Assembly (NCBI GenBank): GCA_964451255.1
Contig: CAYVHL010000005.1
Span: 62,001 to 126,000, forward strand
Source: JAHBTB01 sp964451255
GTDB lineage: Bacteria; Armatimonadota; Fimbriimonadia; Fimbriimonadales; Fimbriimonadaceae
DNA length: 64,000 nucleotides
Direction of reading: 5' to 3'
Shown: positions 1 through 8,507 of the stretch, in pieces
Layout: each line of letters opens with the position of its first letter
Numbering within the stretch: position 1 is the stretch's first letter
Position numbers and translations under genes: made by a program
The notes under the pieces: generated by a model
Told to the model about the DNA's origin: nothing
Databases searched by the model: none
The model's input: the letters and a program-made list of their open reading frames with translations, nothing else

Positions 1-517
1 CGGCGATGGATTCCTTGTTCAGGTCCACGACAAACATGCAGGCCGGGGCCGCTGACATTGTCCGGATGCCTTCAAAGTACCGGGAGAGCTTGTCGCGCTC
101 TTCGAGTCGCTTCAGCCGCTCCTTCTTGGGCAGGCGGTCGAGGTAACCGTCTGTCTCCATCCGGTCAAGGTCTTTGAGGCGGGCGATGCGTTGCTGGATG
201 GTGTCCCAGTTCGTGAGCATGCCGCCGAGCCAGCGTTCGGTGACGAAGTACTGGCCGCTGCGTTGGGCCGCTTCCTTGATCGCCGACTGGGCTTGTTTCT
301 TTGTGCCTACGAAGAGGACGCTGCCTCCGTCTTGAACGATGCGCTGGACGTAGTTGAGTGCGTCTTCAAAAAGTTTGATCGTCTGGTGGAGGTCGACGAT
401 GTAGATGCCGTTGCGAGCGCCGTAGATGTAGCGCTTCATTTTCGGGTTCCACTTGCGGGTCTGGTGTCCAAAGTGGACGCCAGCCTCAAGCAGCTCTTTC
501 ATGGAGAGTTGTGGCAT
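1..517 (-). CDS. rpsB: 30S ribosomal protein S2, C-terminus cut by the window edge
   Basis: Reading leftwards from ATG at 517, the protein begins MPQLSMKELLEAGVHFGHQ and continues through RKWNPKMKRYIYGARNGIY and ERWLGGMLTNW, which are signature blocks of bacterial S2. It has no stop before base 1, so about 172 residues are visible and the rest lies outside. S2 is a structural protein of the small subunit that helps recruit S1. An AGGA lies 6-9 bases before the ATG in CCAGGAAAAACATATG, which fixes the start. The 147 bases up to the next gene probably hold its promoter; a TGGTATCCT string at about 634-642 (minus strand) could be an extended -10. Identity is secure. Confidence 0.97.
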   Translation of the reverse strand, partial: MPQLSMKELLEAGVHFGHQTRKWNPKMKRYIYGARNGIYIVDLHQTIKLFEDALNYVQRIVQDGGSVLFVGTKKQAQSAIKEAAQRSGQYFVTERWLGGMLTNWDTIQQRIARLKDLDRMETDGYLDRLPKKERLKRLEERDKLSRYFEGIRTMSAAPACMFVVDLNKESIA

Positions 518-664
518 ATGTTTTTCCTGGGTTGTGCCTCCGGCCCAAGGTGTGGTCCGCCCATTTCCGACTCCGTTGTCGGACCCAGAGGCGCACCTGG
601 GCCGTGTGTTGTGCTTTCGCGACCGGGAGGATACCATTTGCCGCCCGGCGACAGGGACCGCAGG

Positions 665-1513
665 CTATTGCAGGTCTGTCCCACCGGATTTTCGGTATCG
701 CCCGGGGCTGACCCCATGGGCAAGTTTGAACCGTCGCGAAAAATAGAACTCGTTGGCAAACCCCGTGCTCTTTGCGACCTCGACCAGGGTCATGTCGGAC
801 TGCAACAGGAGGCGTGCGGCACGTGCGAGCCGCTCGCGCTCGACGTAGTCCTGTGGTGTCATGCCCATCTCTTTGTGGAACAACTGGGTCAGCCTTGAAG
901 GTGATATGTTCACCGCTTTTGCAAGGTCGGTGACCCTGTTTGAGCGCATCAGCCCTCCGGCGACGATCGCCTTGACCTCTTCGACCCGTGGGTCGCTCTT
1001 GCCGCGGGCGACGGCGACGCGGTGTCGGCACCGTGCCAGCGAGGTGGAGAGGAGTGTCGCCGCGAAGCGATGGTCATGGCTCTCCCGCGATCTGGCTAGC
1101 TCGAAACACTCTAAGAAGTCCTCCAGTACCCGCGCATAAGTATCGTCATCGAGGTCGCAGACGCTCACCTTGTGAAGGGCGCCGCTCCAATCCAGGACGG
1201 AGGGGTCGAGAAGCCCGTCGACTATATGCGCCCACAAGTGGTCCCAAGTCGCTTCGTTAGGGGCCACGCCGTACTCGTGAAAGACATAAGGAGGCATCAG
1301 GACGGCGGACTTGGGGGGCAGGATCCGTACTCCGGACCCGTCGTTCACAAAGCCGCCTCCCGCCACCGAAAGGATAAAAACCCATTGGCTTGAACCAAGC
1401 TCCCTCCGGACCTTGTATCCTGGGTTGTTGACACTGCGATTTGCCAGAAAGCCATCGACCGTGGGATCGGCGATCCCTTCGATCGTCGCAAAACCAGATT
1501 GGGGTGTCGTCAC
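665..1513 (-). CDS. AraC-family transcriptional regulator
   Basis: This 282-residue protein has an N-terminal cupin-like sensing region, roughly residues 20-160, with the PPYVFHEYGV type of metal/ligand-fold strand. The C-terminal double helix-turn-helix spans about 185-280 (VTDLAKAVNISPSRLTQLF, then GFANEFYFSRRFKLAHGVSP), as in AraC/XylS regulators. The start is GTG at 1513, supported by GGGAG about eight bases upstream. It is divergent from the PhyH-type dioxygenase that starts 50 bp away, so the two probably share a regulatory region and the regulator may control that gene. The ligand is unknown; sugar or carboxylate sensing is common in the family, but nothing here decides it. Confidence 0.9.
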   Translation of the reverse strand: MTTPQSGFATIEGIADPTVDGFLANRSVNNPGYKVRRELGSSQWVFILSVAGGGFVNDGSGVRILPPKSAVLMPPYVFHEYGVAPNEATWDHLWAHIVDGLLDPSVLDWSGALHKVSVCDLDDDTYARVLEDFLECFELARSRESHDHRFAATLLSTSLARCRHRVAVARGKSDPRVEEVKAIVAGGLMRSNRVTDLAKAVNISPSRLTQLFHKEMGMTPQDYVERERLARAARLLLQSDMTLVEVAKSTGFANEFYFSRRFKLAHGVSPGRYRKSGGTDLQ

Positions 1514-1562
1514 TCTTTCACTCCCGCCACAGCAAGCCCGGAATCACATTGGAGAATAGTAC

Positions 1563-2411
1563 ATGCCTCTCGATTTAGAAGATTGTGCATCACATTTCGC
1601 GCGAAAAGGATATGTTTTAATTCAGGAACTGTTCAGCGCGGACGAAGTCGACCGGTTCAACCGTCATTACGAGGCGATGCACGCCCGGGGAGGCGACGGC
1701 TGGGCTGAGGGCGGTATCGACCTCGCTTCAGACGATCCACTACGCCGATACCCCAGGTTCCTTCAGCCGCACCGGGCCGACAAAACCAGCCTTGAGTTTA
1801 TGATCGACCAGCGGATCAAAGCAGTCCTGACCGCGTGCCTGGGCGCCACGCCGCTGGCCGTCCAGACCATGGTCTATTTCAAACCGCCGGGGGCAAGGGG
1901 CCAGGCGCTCCACCAAGACCAGAGCTACCTGAGGGCAGAACCCGGCACATGCGCGGCTGCGTGGCTGGCTTTGGACGACTGCGACGACAGCAACGGCTGC
2001 CTTAGCATCGTTCCGGGTACCCACGACCTGCCGGTCATCTGTCCCGTGAGGGCTGACATGACCAAGAGCTTCGGAGGGGACCAGACGCCACTCCCGCCCG
2101 GCCTGGCCCCGGTGCCGATCCACATGAAGGCGGGCGACGTGTTGTTCTTTAACGGATCGATCGTCCATGGCTCGGAGCCCAACTCGACAACCGACCGGTT
2201 TCGACGCACCTTGATCGGCCACTACATCGAAGGCAGGGCTGAGAGGGTGGCCCAGTACTACTTCCCGGTCTATACGTTCGAAGGCGAGATCGTCGAGCGC
2301 CAGCCATACGTGTCGGAGGGTGGCGGCCCTTGCGGCACGATGCGGGTGGTGAACGGCGAAATGGAGATTGTGATGGACGGAACTTTGGAAGCCGCCCGTG
2401 CCGCACACTAA
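1563..2411 (+). CDS. Phytanoyl-CoA dioxygenase (PhyH) family Fe(II)/2-oxoglutarate oxygenase
   Basis: The 282-residue protein carries the iron-binding HxD pair at His117/Asp119 (ALHQDQSYL) and a distal His202 in VHGSEPNS. An arginine about 11 residues after the distal His probably binds 2-oxoglutarate. NGCLSIVPGTHDLP is the family's conserved central strand. Members hydroxylate small molecules or lipids and need iron, oxygen and 2-oxoglutarate; the substrate cannot be read from sequence. GGAGA lies about seven bases before the ATG. It is divergently paired with an AraC regulator, which suggests inducible expression. The fold and cofactors are well supported; the pathway is not. Confidence 0.88.
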   Translation: MPLDLEDCASHFARKGYVLIQELFSADEVDRFNRHYEAMHARGGDGWAEGGIDLASDDPLRRYPRFLQPHRADKTSLEFMIDQRIKAVLTACLGATPLAVQTMVYFKPPGARGQALHQDQSYLRAEPGTCAAAWLALDDCDDSNGCLSIVPGTHDLPVICPVRADMTKSFGGDQTPLPPGLAPVPIHMKAGDVLFFNGSIVHGSEPNSTTDRFRRTLIGHYIEGRAERVAQYYFPVYTFEGEIVERQPYVSEGGGPCGTMRVVNGEMEIVMDGTLEAARAAH

Positions 2412-2444
2412 GATAATCGCTGGAACCTGTCGGCGGGTGGGGGT

Positions 2445-3284
2445 TCAGGCGGGCCGAAGGGTCAGGAGGGTCACTTCGGGACGCGCCATGAGGCGGAAGT
2501 GAGCCAGACGTGCCAGCCCTCGAGTGACATACACACGGTATTTCGGCCCCTCGACAAGCCCTTCGCGGTACTTCTGGCCGTACCGGCTGTTCGTGAACGG
2601 CGCGTACCAGGGAAGTGGCTTGACCTGGCCCCCGTGGGTATGGCCGCTTAGAACTAGGTCGACCCGTGTGCCGCCCTTCCATTCTTCGCAGATGTCGGGG
2701 TTGTGGGCCAGCATGATACGAGGCACTTCTGGATCGACCCCTTTGAACGCCTTCTCGACGTCGGGATGGCCGATACGAAGGTCGTTCGTGCCTCCGATCG
2801 CTAGAAGACTGCCGCCGCGTTCGATCATCTGGTGTTGGTTCAGCAAGGGTGTGAACTGGGTGTCGTCGCGCAGCTTCCTGAGGACCGCCTTGTCGCCCGC
2901 CCAATAGTCATGGTTGCCCAGTGTCGCGAAGTGTCCGTGCGGTGCCTCGTAGCCGTCAAAGAATCCCTTTAGCGGCACAACGACCTTCGAACGAAGCCCG
3001 TCGAAAACATCACCCGGCAAGGCGTAGACGTCCGGCTTCTCGGCCGCCAACATGTCTAGGGAAAAACGCACGAACTCCGGATCGATGTTCAGAGGCACGT
3101 GCAGGTCGCTGAAGAGTCCGATCTTGAATCCGTCCAAGCCTGGGCCGAGGCCTCTTATCGGCACGTCAAGCTTGACAAGCTCGACCCAGCTGGGCTCGAC
3201 GAAATAAGAGTAGGCACCGAGGGTGGCCGCCGCTGTCCCTGCTTGCAGCAAGCGCCTTCGTGTCAGCTTCCTGTCCAATGCCAC
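2445..3284 (-). CDS. Tat-exported calcineurin-like metallophosphoesterase
   Basis: The motif order is that of a calcineurin-type phosphoesterase: FSDLHV, PGDVFDGL, GNHDYW, then LAHNPD and SGHTHGGQ near the C-terminus, covering all dinuclear metal ligands. The N-terminus holds a twin-arginine signal (KLTRRRLLQAG followed by a hydrophobic stretch), so the enzyme is probably exported folded. I place the start at GTG 3284, giving about 279 aa, because the longer frame to 3347 only adds a proline/arginine-rich extension before the Tat signal. Relatives act on phosphodiesters or lipid pyrophosphates such as UDP-diacylglucosamine. It converges on the PhyH gene with a 33 bp gap. Confidence 0.87.
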   Translation of the reverse strand: MALDRKLTRRRLLQAGTAAATLGAYSYFVEPSWVELVKLDVPIRGLGPGLDGFKIGLFSDLHVPLNIDPEFVRFSLDMLAAEKPDVYALPGDVFDGLRSKVVVPLKGFFDGYEAPHGHFATLGNHDYWAGDKAVLRKLRDDTQFTPLLNQHQMIERGGSLLAIGGTNDLRIGHPDVEKAFKGVDPEVPRIMLAHNPDICEEWKGGTRVDLVLSGHTHGGQVKPLPWYAPFTNSRYGQKYREGLVEGPKYRVYVTRGLARLAHFRLMARPEVTLLTLRPA

Positions 3285-3376
3285 GCCGAGTCCATTGTAT
3301 GGGAAGCGGCCATTGTGGCTGGGCCGCCTGGGGCGGTATGCCCGCACACCTCTCTAAGGCTGAGAGGATTCTAGTT

Positions 3377-3580
3377 TTAGGCAGCGTCGTCTTCGGCGTC
3401 TACGCTCACCGCGCTCTCGGCACTTTGGTAATCCCAGTTGTCGCAGTCCAACCGACGGCAATGCACCATCCTCTGCACCGACCCGTCCTTCATTTCGACT
3501 TGGGCCATGTGCGCGAACCGGCATTCGAGACAAAGATCTGGCTCGATGAGCCTGACCACCTTGAGGTTCTTGCGCGACAT
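3377..3580 (-). CDS. Small Cys-rich conserved-looking protein, probable zinc ribbon
   Basis: This 67-residue protein starts MSRKNLKVVRLIEPDLC. It has CLECRFAH and, 20-odd residues later, HCRRLDCDNW, so two Cys pairs plus His residues could bind one zinc ion. The C-terminus is acidic (VSVDAEDDAA). The ATG at 3580 is preferred over one ten codons upstream because GGGAGCAAGG sits immediately before it. It lies between the phosphoesterase and aat on the same strand with about 97 bp on the aat side. No function can be assigned. The patterned cysteines and the good ribosome site argue that it is a real gene. Confidence 0.6.
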   Translation of the reverse strand: MSRKNLKVVRLIEPDLCLECRFAHMAQVEMKDGSVQRMVHCRRLDCDNWDYQSAESAVSVDAEDDAA

Positions 3581-3677
3581 CCTTGCTCCCGTCCTCGCCC
3601 GGCTCCCCATCCATGGGGAACAGTGGAATCTTCGGGGACAGGTTTGCTAGGCGTCTCGCAAGAAATACCGGGATTGC

Positions 3678-4262
3678 TCACGTGCCCCACGTAGTCTGGA
3701 CATGCTCGCAGGCCTTGAGCCGACGCATGTACTCGTGGTGGCCGATGGTGTAAGCGCCTAAGGAGAGCAAGTGGGGGTTGGGCAACTGCGCGTCGAACAT
3801 GACGAAACCCAATGTGCGGCACCGCTCCACCAGGTGATATAGGGCGACCTTGCTGGCGTCGGTCCGGCGGTGGAACATCGACTCGGCGCAAAAGCAGCCG
3901 CCCAGTGCCAGGCCATAGGTTCCGCCGACCAAATCTTTGCCGTCCCAGACTTCGCACGAATGGCCCCACCCCTCTTGGTGCGCCCCTGCGTATAGCCGGA
4001 GAATCGGCTCGGTGATCCAATTGGCGTCTGGTCGTCGGCACCCCCAAACGACGTCTTCGAAGGCTTCATCAAAGCTGATCCGGTACTTGGACCTCCTGAG
4101 CGTCCTCGCCAGTGACCTGGACACGTGGATGCCCTCGATGGGGAAGAGACAACGGGTGACCGGTCGGTACCACTCAACCTCCTCAGAGCCGTCCGTCCCC
4201 ATCGGGAAGACACCCTGTCGGTAAGCAAGTCTCAGTAGCTTGGTGTCCGGTGGGACGCCCAT
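3678..4262 (-). CDS. aat: Leucyl/phenylalanyl-tRNA--protein transferase
   Basis: Aat adds Leu or Phe from aminoacyl-tRNA to N-terminal Arg/Lys of proteins and so marks them for ClpS/ClpAP degradation by the N-end rule. The family blocks are present in order: GVFPMG, then WYRPVTRCLFP, ITEPILRLYAGAHQEGWGHS, GGTYGLALGGCFCAESMF and FDAQLPNPHLLSLGA. Its 194 residues are slightly short of the usual 210-240, the difference lying at the ends. I use ATG 4262, two codons inside the GTG at 4268, because AGGTGAAC precedes it. It is divergent from the DinB-like gene at 4315. Confidence 0.93.
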   Translation of the reverse strand: MGVPPDTKLLRLAYRQGVFPMGTDGSEEVEWYRPVTRCLFPIEGIHVSRSLARTLRRSKYRISFDEAFEDVVWGCRRPDANWITEPILRLYAGAHQEGWGHSCEVWDGKDLVGGTYGLALGGCFCAESMFHRRTDASKVALYHLVERCRTLGFVMFDAQLPNPHLLSLGAYTIGHHEYMRRLKACEHVQTTWGT

Positions 4263-4314
4263 GTTCACCTGATTGAGATCCTACTGGGTTGATTTGGTCG
4301 CATACTACTGGCGA

Positions 4315-4731
4315 ATGGACGCCGTCGCCTTTTGCCGCAGCCAATGTGAGACGCTCGAAAAGCAATTAGAGATCGTGATGGCCGGTATGGCCGAAGAAAC
4401 TCTCGACCACAAACTGCACTCCGATGGTCTGTCTCCTCGGGAGCTTTACGCCCACCTGGGAGAGTGCCTGGCCGCGCTACGGTGCGAACTGCAGGGCACG
4501 AAGCACGAATGGGGCTCTTACTCGATGAAAGCGACCAGCGTGGCGGGTCAGAAGTCCGAATACCATGATCTGCGACGGTCAGTGTTGGGGGAGGCGTTTG
4601 CGGACGGCTCGGACCGAGCCATAGAGTTGGTGAGCGGGTATGTCGTCCTTCACGACGCCTACCATGTCGGGCAGGCCGCCGCGATCCGGGCGGGCGCAGA
4701 AGGTTGGGACACCGGACTGATTTACAGTTGA
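4315..4731 (+). CDS. DinB/YfiT-fold protein, probable metal-dependent four-helix bundle
   Basis: The 138-residue protein has the DinB-fold layout: a helix bundle with a His in YAHLGECLAAL and a second His pair in VLHDAYHVGQAAAIR near the C-terminus. In the family these three histidines bind a divalent metal. Members include thiol S-transferases (bacillithiol or mycothiol linked) and many uncharacterised proteins. I start at ATG 4315, in-frame inside a longer frame; a TACTAC string lies six bases before it. It converges on the PLP enzyme with 4 bp between stop codons. Two more DinB-fold genes lie at 13344 and 13879. The substrate is unknown. Confidence 0.7.
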   Translation: MDAVAFCRSQCETLEKQLEIVMAGMAEETLDHKLHSDGLSPRELYAHLGECLAALRCELQGTKHEWGSYSMKATSVAGQKSEYHDLRRSVLGEAFADGSDRAIELVSGYVVLHDAYHVGQAAAIRAGAEGWDTGLIYS

Positions 4732-4735
4732 ATTC

Positions 4736-5890
4736 TCACGCCAGCCGTGGCAATGCCTGGCCGAGGTCGGCGACCAAGTCATCGGAGTGTTCGAGGCCGC
4801 AGTAAAGCCGGACGAGCCACTTTTCCTCGTTCCAATCTTGGGGCTTCATCTGAAGTGGGACGGCCAGACTCTCGTGCCCGCCCCAGCTGACGCCGATGGA
4901 GAAGACCTTGAGCGCCTCGACAAACTTGATGATCTTTTCTTCGTCTTGCGACTTAGGGCGGAAGGTGACAAGGCCGGTCGATCCAGACATCTGTCGGTCT
5001 CGTAGGTCGGCCTGGGGATAGTCAGGCAAGCCGACGTAAAACACTTCGGCGACCTCAGGTCTTTCTAAGAGGTACTGAGCAACGCGCATTGCCGTCTCGC
5101 CCACGGCCTTGACTCTGATCGGGAGCGTCCGGAGGCCACGGAGAAGCAGCCAGGCCGGAAACGGCGAGAGCGCGGCGCCTAGTAAGCTGATCTCTGAGTC
5201 AAGTAGCTTGCCAAATCGTTCGGCGTCCGTGCAAAGCGCGCCTGCGACCACGTCGCTGTGCCCTCCCAAGTACTTCGTCGCGCTGTGGACGACGATGTCG
5301 ACACCTAGGGTTGCGGGTTGCTGGTGGATCGGCGACGAATAGCTGTTGTCGCACACGGTCGCGATGCCTCGCGATCTGGCCACGCCAGACACCTGCGCCA
5401 AATCTTGCAATCGAAAGAGGACGCTGCTGGGAGATTCCAAGTAGTAGAGGGTCGTCGAGGCCGTCGTGGCGTTGACAAAGTCTTGTGGGTCGCGTCCGTC
5501 GACAAAGGTGGTCGTGACCCCGAACCGAGGGAGAAACTCGGTCAGGAACTGCCGTGTCGGGCCGTATGCGGTGTCGACGCAGACGACGTGCGACCCCGCA
5601 GTGACGCAGGAAAGAATGGCGGCCGATATCGCGGCCATTCCGCTGGAGAAGAGCTTGCACCGGTCGCATTTCTCCAGAGCGGCGACTTTCTGCTCGGCCA
5701 CGTCAAGCGTCGGATTGGATACGCGGCTGTAGCAGTGGACGTCCTTCTCATCGCTTTGGAATGACCGCCTGAACGTGGCGATGTCGTCGTAAGCGAAAAG
5801 GGAAGTCTGGTAGATCGGCGGCACCACGGCCGCGCGGTCCCGCGTCTCTTCGGCCAGGTGTTGGATAAGAGTCTCGGGACTGGTGTCCAT
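4736..5890 (-). CDS. PLP-dependent trans-sulfuration enzyme (cystathionine gamma-synthase/lyase family)
   Basis: The roughly 384-residue protein belongs to the Cys/Met-metabolism PLP family. It has YSRVSNPTLDVAEQKVAALE, SSGMAAISAAIL (phosphate-binding loop), CDNSYSSP, and the lysine that forms the Schiff base in HSATKYLGGHSDVV. It makes or breaks C-S bonds, as cystathionine gamma-synthase, gamma-lyase, methionine gamma-lyase or O-acetylhomoserine sulfhydrylase; sequence alone does not decide. Start codons at 5890 and 5908 are both plausible and neither has a strong ribosome site. It is divergent from rpoZ. A second family member lies at 36595-37746, so the two have probably specialised. Confidence 0.85.
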   Translation of the reverse strand: MDTSPETLIQHLAEETRDRAAVVPPIYQTSLFAYDDIATFRRSFQSDEKDVHCYSRVSNPTLDVAEQKVAALEKCDRCKLFSSGMAAISAAILSCVTAGSHVVCVDTAYGPTRQFLTEFLPRFGVTTTFVDGRDPQDFVNATTASTTLYYLESPSSVLFRLQDLAQVSGVARSRGIATVCDNSYSSPIHQQPATLGVDIVVHSATKYLGGHSDVVAGALCTDAERFGKLLDSEISLLGAALSPFPAWLLLRGLRTLPIRVKAVGETAMRVAQYLLERPEVAEVFYVGLPDYPQADLRDRQMSGSTGLVTFRPKSQDEEKIIKFVEALKVFSIGVSWGGHESLAVPLQMKPQDWNEEKWLVRLYCGLEHSDDLVADLGQALPRLA

Positions 5891-5953
5891 AGGGTCGAAT
5901 CCAAGCATAGCCGTGGCCGGAGTCAACCCCAATGGGACCTTGGAGACCAGACC

Positions 5954-5982
5954 CTGCCAAGCATGGCGACAAAGGGTAAATT
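5954..5982 (+). promoter_or_regulatory. Candidate promoter of the rpoZ operon
   Basis: TGCCAA at 5954-5959 and TAAATT at 5977-5982 are separated by 17 bases and lie 12 bases before the rpoZ ATG. The -10 is good and the -35 weak, so this is a tentative call from spacing and position. Confidence 0.35.
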
Positions 5983-5994
5983 AAACAACTTCCC

Positions 5995-6534
5995 ATGGCC
6001 GCCCCCGAGAAAATCTTCCCGTCGCCGGACATCTTGAACGAGATGGAGTATGGCAAGTTTGTGCTGGCCAACTTGGCCGCCAAACGGGCGAAACAGATCA
6101 AAGAAGGCGCGCCCCCGCTCGTCCGAATCGACTCGAACCATCCTCTCAGCATCGCGTTAGCCGAGATCGCTGCAGGCAAGATCAAGCCGATCTTGGGCGC
6201 TGACGCCCACGCGACCGTCGAGATGGACGGCGAACTAGCCGCCTTGGACAACATGGACCTCGGCGAAATCGGATTGTTGTTGCCCGCCATCGACGACGAC
6301 GAAGTCGAGGTCATCACCAAAGCCAAGGCGATGTTCGGGGACGACGAGGAAGAGCACGAGCACGAAGAGGAAGAAGAAGAGCACGATGCCGAGCACGACG
6401 AGCCTGCCGCTAGCATCAGCGATCTTCTGGAGGACGAATCTGAGCCCGAAGCTTCCGAAGAGGATTCTGATTTGAGCCTGGACGACCTCGCCGAACAGGA
6501 AGAGGCCGCCACCGACGAGGAAAAAGAAGACTAA
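5995..6534 (+). CDS. rpoZ: RNA polymerase omega subunit with a long acidic C-terminal tail
   Basis: Residues 1-70 match omega: EYGKFVLANLAAKRAKQIKE followed by NHPLSIALAEIAAGKI, the helices that clamp the beta' C-terminus during polymerase assembly. Omega is usually 60-110 aa; this one is 179 aa. From about residue 110 on it is almost entirely Asp/Glu with scattered His, Ser and Ala (a run of EEEEEE-type residues near 121-131) and probably disordered. It heads a six-gene cluster, and dnaJ starts 6 bases after its stop, so it is probably co-transcribed with a chaperone and rRNA/protein methylases. The N-terminal identity is good; the role of the tail is unknown. Confidence 0.85.
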   Translation: MAAPEKIFPSPDILNEMEYGKFVLANLAAKRAKQIKEGAPPLVRIDSNHPLSIALAEIAAGKIKPILGADAHATVEMDGELAALDNMDLGEIGLLLPAIDDDEVEVITKAKAMFGDDEEEHEHEEEEEEHDAEHDEPAASISDLLEDESEPEASEEDSDLSLDDLAEQEEAATDEEKED

Positions 6535-6540
6535 CTAGGT

Positions 6541-7671
6541 ATGGCTGGCACCGACCCGTACGCCGTATTGGGCGTGCCGCGTGACGCCACGCCCGACCAG
6601 ATCAAGTCTGCTTACCGCAAGCTAGCCCGCCAGTATCATCCGGACGTCAATCGCGACGACCCGGGTGCAGAAGAAAAGTTCAAAGAGGTCAGCCAGGCGT
6701 ATGCAGTCCTCTCCGACGCCGATAAGCGCCGCCACTACGACCAATACGGCGTGACAGAAGACCAGCCCGGGCCCGGACATGCGGGCGACTTCATGTCCGG
6801 CGCCGGCTTCGGCGACATTTTTGAAGCCTTTTTCGGCGGCGCGGCCGGAGGAGCCCAGCGGAACAGGAGGCCCGGTTACCGCGAGGGAGAAGACCTCCGC
6901 GCAGAGGCAGTAGTCAGCTTGCGTGAAGTTCTCACTGGAGTCGAGCGCACGCTGCGTTACAAACGGGAGCGCGTGTGCCGCACCTGCCATGGAAACGGCA
7001 CCGCCGACGGGTCTCAGCCGTCTGTGTGCCCGAACTGCAAGGGGCAGGGGGTCGTCGTTCGGGTCGCCCAGACCTTACTTGGCAGCATGCGGACCCAGAC
7101 GACCTGTCCGACGTGCAACGGCACCGGACAGCAGATCAAAGACCCTTGCCGGACCTGTCATGGACGCAAGACAGAGGTTTCGGATTCCGAAGTGACTGTA
7201 TCGGTGCCGGCCGGCGTCGAATCGGGCATGACTCTTCGGGCGAGCGCGCAAGGCAATGAAGGCTTAGGGGGCGGCCGCACCGGAGACCTGTTCGTCGTTA
7301 TCGACGTCACCGACGATCCAAGGTTCGACCGTGATGGTCAGAACCTGCGGACTGCCGTGGACCTGACTTTCGCCCAGGCGGCGATGGGGGACACTTTGGA
7401 AATCGAAGGATTAGACGGCCTGATCGAAGTCGGCGTTCCACCAGGTACCCAGCCTGGTGACGTACTGCGAATTCGGGGAGAGGGCTTGCCCAGGTTGCAA
7501 GGCGGGACACGCGGAGACATGTTGGTCGAAGCAAACGTTGTCGTCCCGACAAAGCTCAGCGACGCACAGATCGCGTTGCTGGCGGAATTCGCCGAGGTCA
7601 GCGGCGAGCCAGTTCCCAAGGGCAGCGGCAAGGAAGGCTTCCTTGGCGGCCTGTTCAAGAAGAAGAAATGA
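6541..7671 (+). CDS. dnaJ: Chaperone protein DnaJ
   Basis: DnaJ (Hsp40) delivers unfolded proteins to DnaK and stimulates its ATPase. The J domain is at residues 5-70 with the essential His33-Pro34-Asp35, followed by a Gly/Phe-rich linker (about 78-110). Zinc motifs start at Cys146 (CRTCHGNG), Cys163 (CPNCKGQG), Cys189 (CPTCNGTG) and Cys203 (CRTCHGRK); the fourth keeps its cysteines but lacks the final Gly. The C-terminal substrate domains follow, ending in a basic FKKKK. At 376 aa it is normal length. Its stop overlaps the prmA start (ATGA). No CIRCE-like site lies before it, unlike groES. Confidence 0.97.
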   Translation: MAGTDPYAVLGVPRDATPDQIKSAYRKLARQYHPDVNRDDPGAEEKFKEVSQAYAVLSDADKRRHYDQYGVTEDQPGPGHAGDFMSGAGFGDIFEAFFGGAAGGAQRNRRPGYREGEDLRAEAVVSLREVLTGVERTLRYKRERVCRTCHGNGTADGSQPSVCPNCKGQGVVVRVAQTLLGSMRTQTTCPTCNGTGQQIKDPCRTCHGRKTEVSDSEVTVSVPAGVESGMTLRASAQGNEGLGGGRTGDLFVVIDVTDDPRFDRDGQNLRTAVDLTFAQAAMGDTLEIEGLDGLIEVGVPPGTQPGDVLRIRGEGLPRLQGGTRGDMLVEANVVVPTKLSDAQIALLAEFAEVSGEPVPKGSGKEGFLGGLFKKKK

Positions 7672-8507
7672 AGGTTTGGACAGAAGTCAAGGCGTTCTTG
7701 CCAGACACCCCGGAGGATTGGTCGCGCTGGGCTGAAGTGTTCAACCGACACGGACTTCCGGGAACCGCGCAAACGGACGACCCTCCGACCATGAGCGGCT
7801 ACCTTGCCCCGGGCCAATCTGACCGGTTGCGAGACCTTCGCGAAGAACTGTTGGCGTTTGGAGCGGTGACTGTCGATGAACGTCAGGTGCCCGAAGAAGA
7901 CTGGGCAGAGTCGTGGAAGCAGTTTTTCAAGCCAAGGAGGGTGGGCAAGCGCATTGTCATCCGGCCGTCGTGGGAGGAATATGATTCGGAAGGCGATGAT
8001 ATCGTCGTCGTCCTTGACCCAGGACAAGCGTTTGGGACCGGTGACCACCCGACGACCAGGGGTTGCCTCGTTCTCTTAGAACAACTGGATTTGCGGGGCA
8101 TGTCCGTGGCTGACATCGGTTGCGGGAGCGGCGTCCTGTCGGTCGCGGCCATGTTGCTGGGCGCCCGATCGGCGGTGGCGGTCGATCTCGACCCGCCTAG
8201 CGTCGATGCGACCAACGACAACGCGGCAAGGAACGGTGTCTTGGTTCAGGGGACTCTTGGGGCCGGATTCGACCCTCTGCAAGTTGAAGCCACGTACGAC
8301 ATCGTCTTGAGCAACATCATCAGCGCCGCCCTCATCGCTCTCGCGCATGAAGCCGCTCGGAGAGTGAGGCCAGGTGGCCGTTGGATTGTCAGCGGCATCA
8401 TCCAGTCCAATTGGCCCGACGTCCAAGCCGCCGCGGCTCGTCAAGGTTTCAAACTGGAGCAGGAGATCCGCGAGGATGAATGGGTAGCCGCGTCGTTCCT
8501 TCGTTGA
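7668..8507 (+). CDS. prmA: Ribosomal protein L11 methyltransferase
   Basis: PrmA trimethylates ribosomal protein L11. The 279-residue protein has the N-terminal substrate-binding region, a linker (EEDWAESWKQFFKPRRVGKR), then the Rossmann methyltransferase fold with DPGQAFGTGDHPTTRGCL, the S-adenosylmethionine loop ADIGCGSGVLSVAA, and LSNIISAALIAL in the position of the catalytic NxxAxxL-type motif. The ATG overlaps the dnaJ stop by four bases, indicating translational coupling. The dnaJ-prmA-rsmE order is a widely conserved neighbourhood, which supports the call. Confidence 0.94.
   Translation: MKVWTEVKAFLPDTPEDWSRWAEVFNRHGLPGTAQTDDPPTMSGYLAPGQSDRLRDLREELLAFGAVTVDERQVPEEDWAESWKQFFKPRRVGKRIVIRPSWEEYDSEGDDIVVVLDPGQAFGTGDHPTTRGCLVLLEQLDLRGMSVADIGCGSGVLSVAAMLLGARSAVAVDLDPPSVDATNDNAARNGVLVQGTLGAGFDPLQVEATYDIVLSNIISAALIALAHEAARRVRPGGRWIVSGIIQSNWPDVQAAAARQGFKLEQEIREDEWVAASFLR

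Noticed and set aside
6340..6400. Low-complexity GAG/GAA-rich stretch as a DNA microsatellite
   Set aside because: It encodes the acidic tail of rpoZ in frame and has mixed codons, so it is explained by protein composition.
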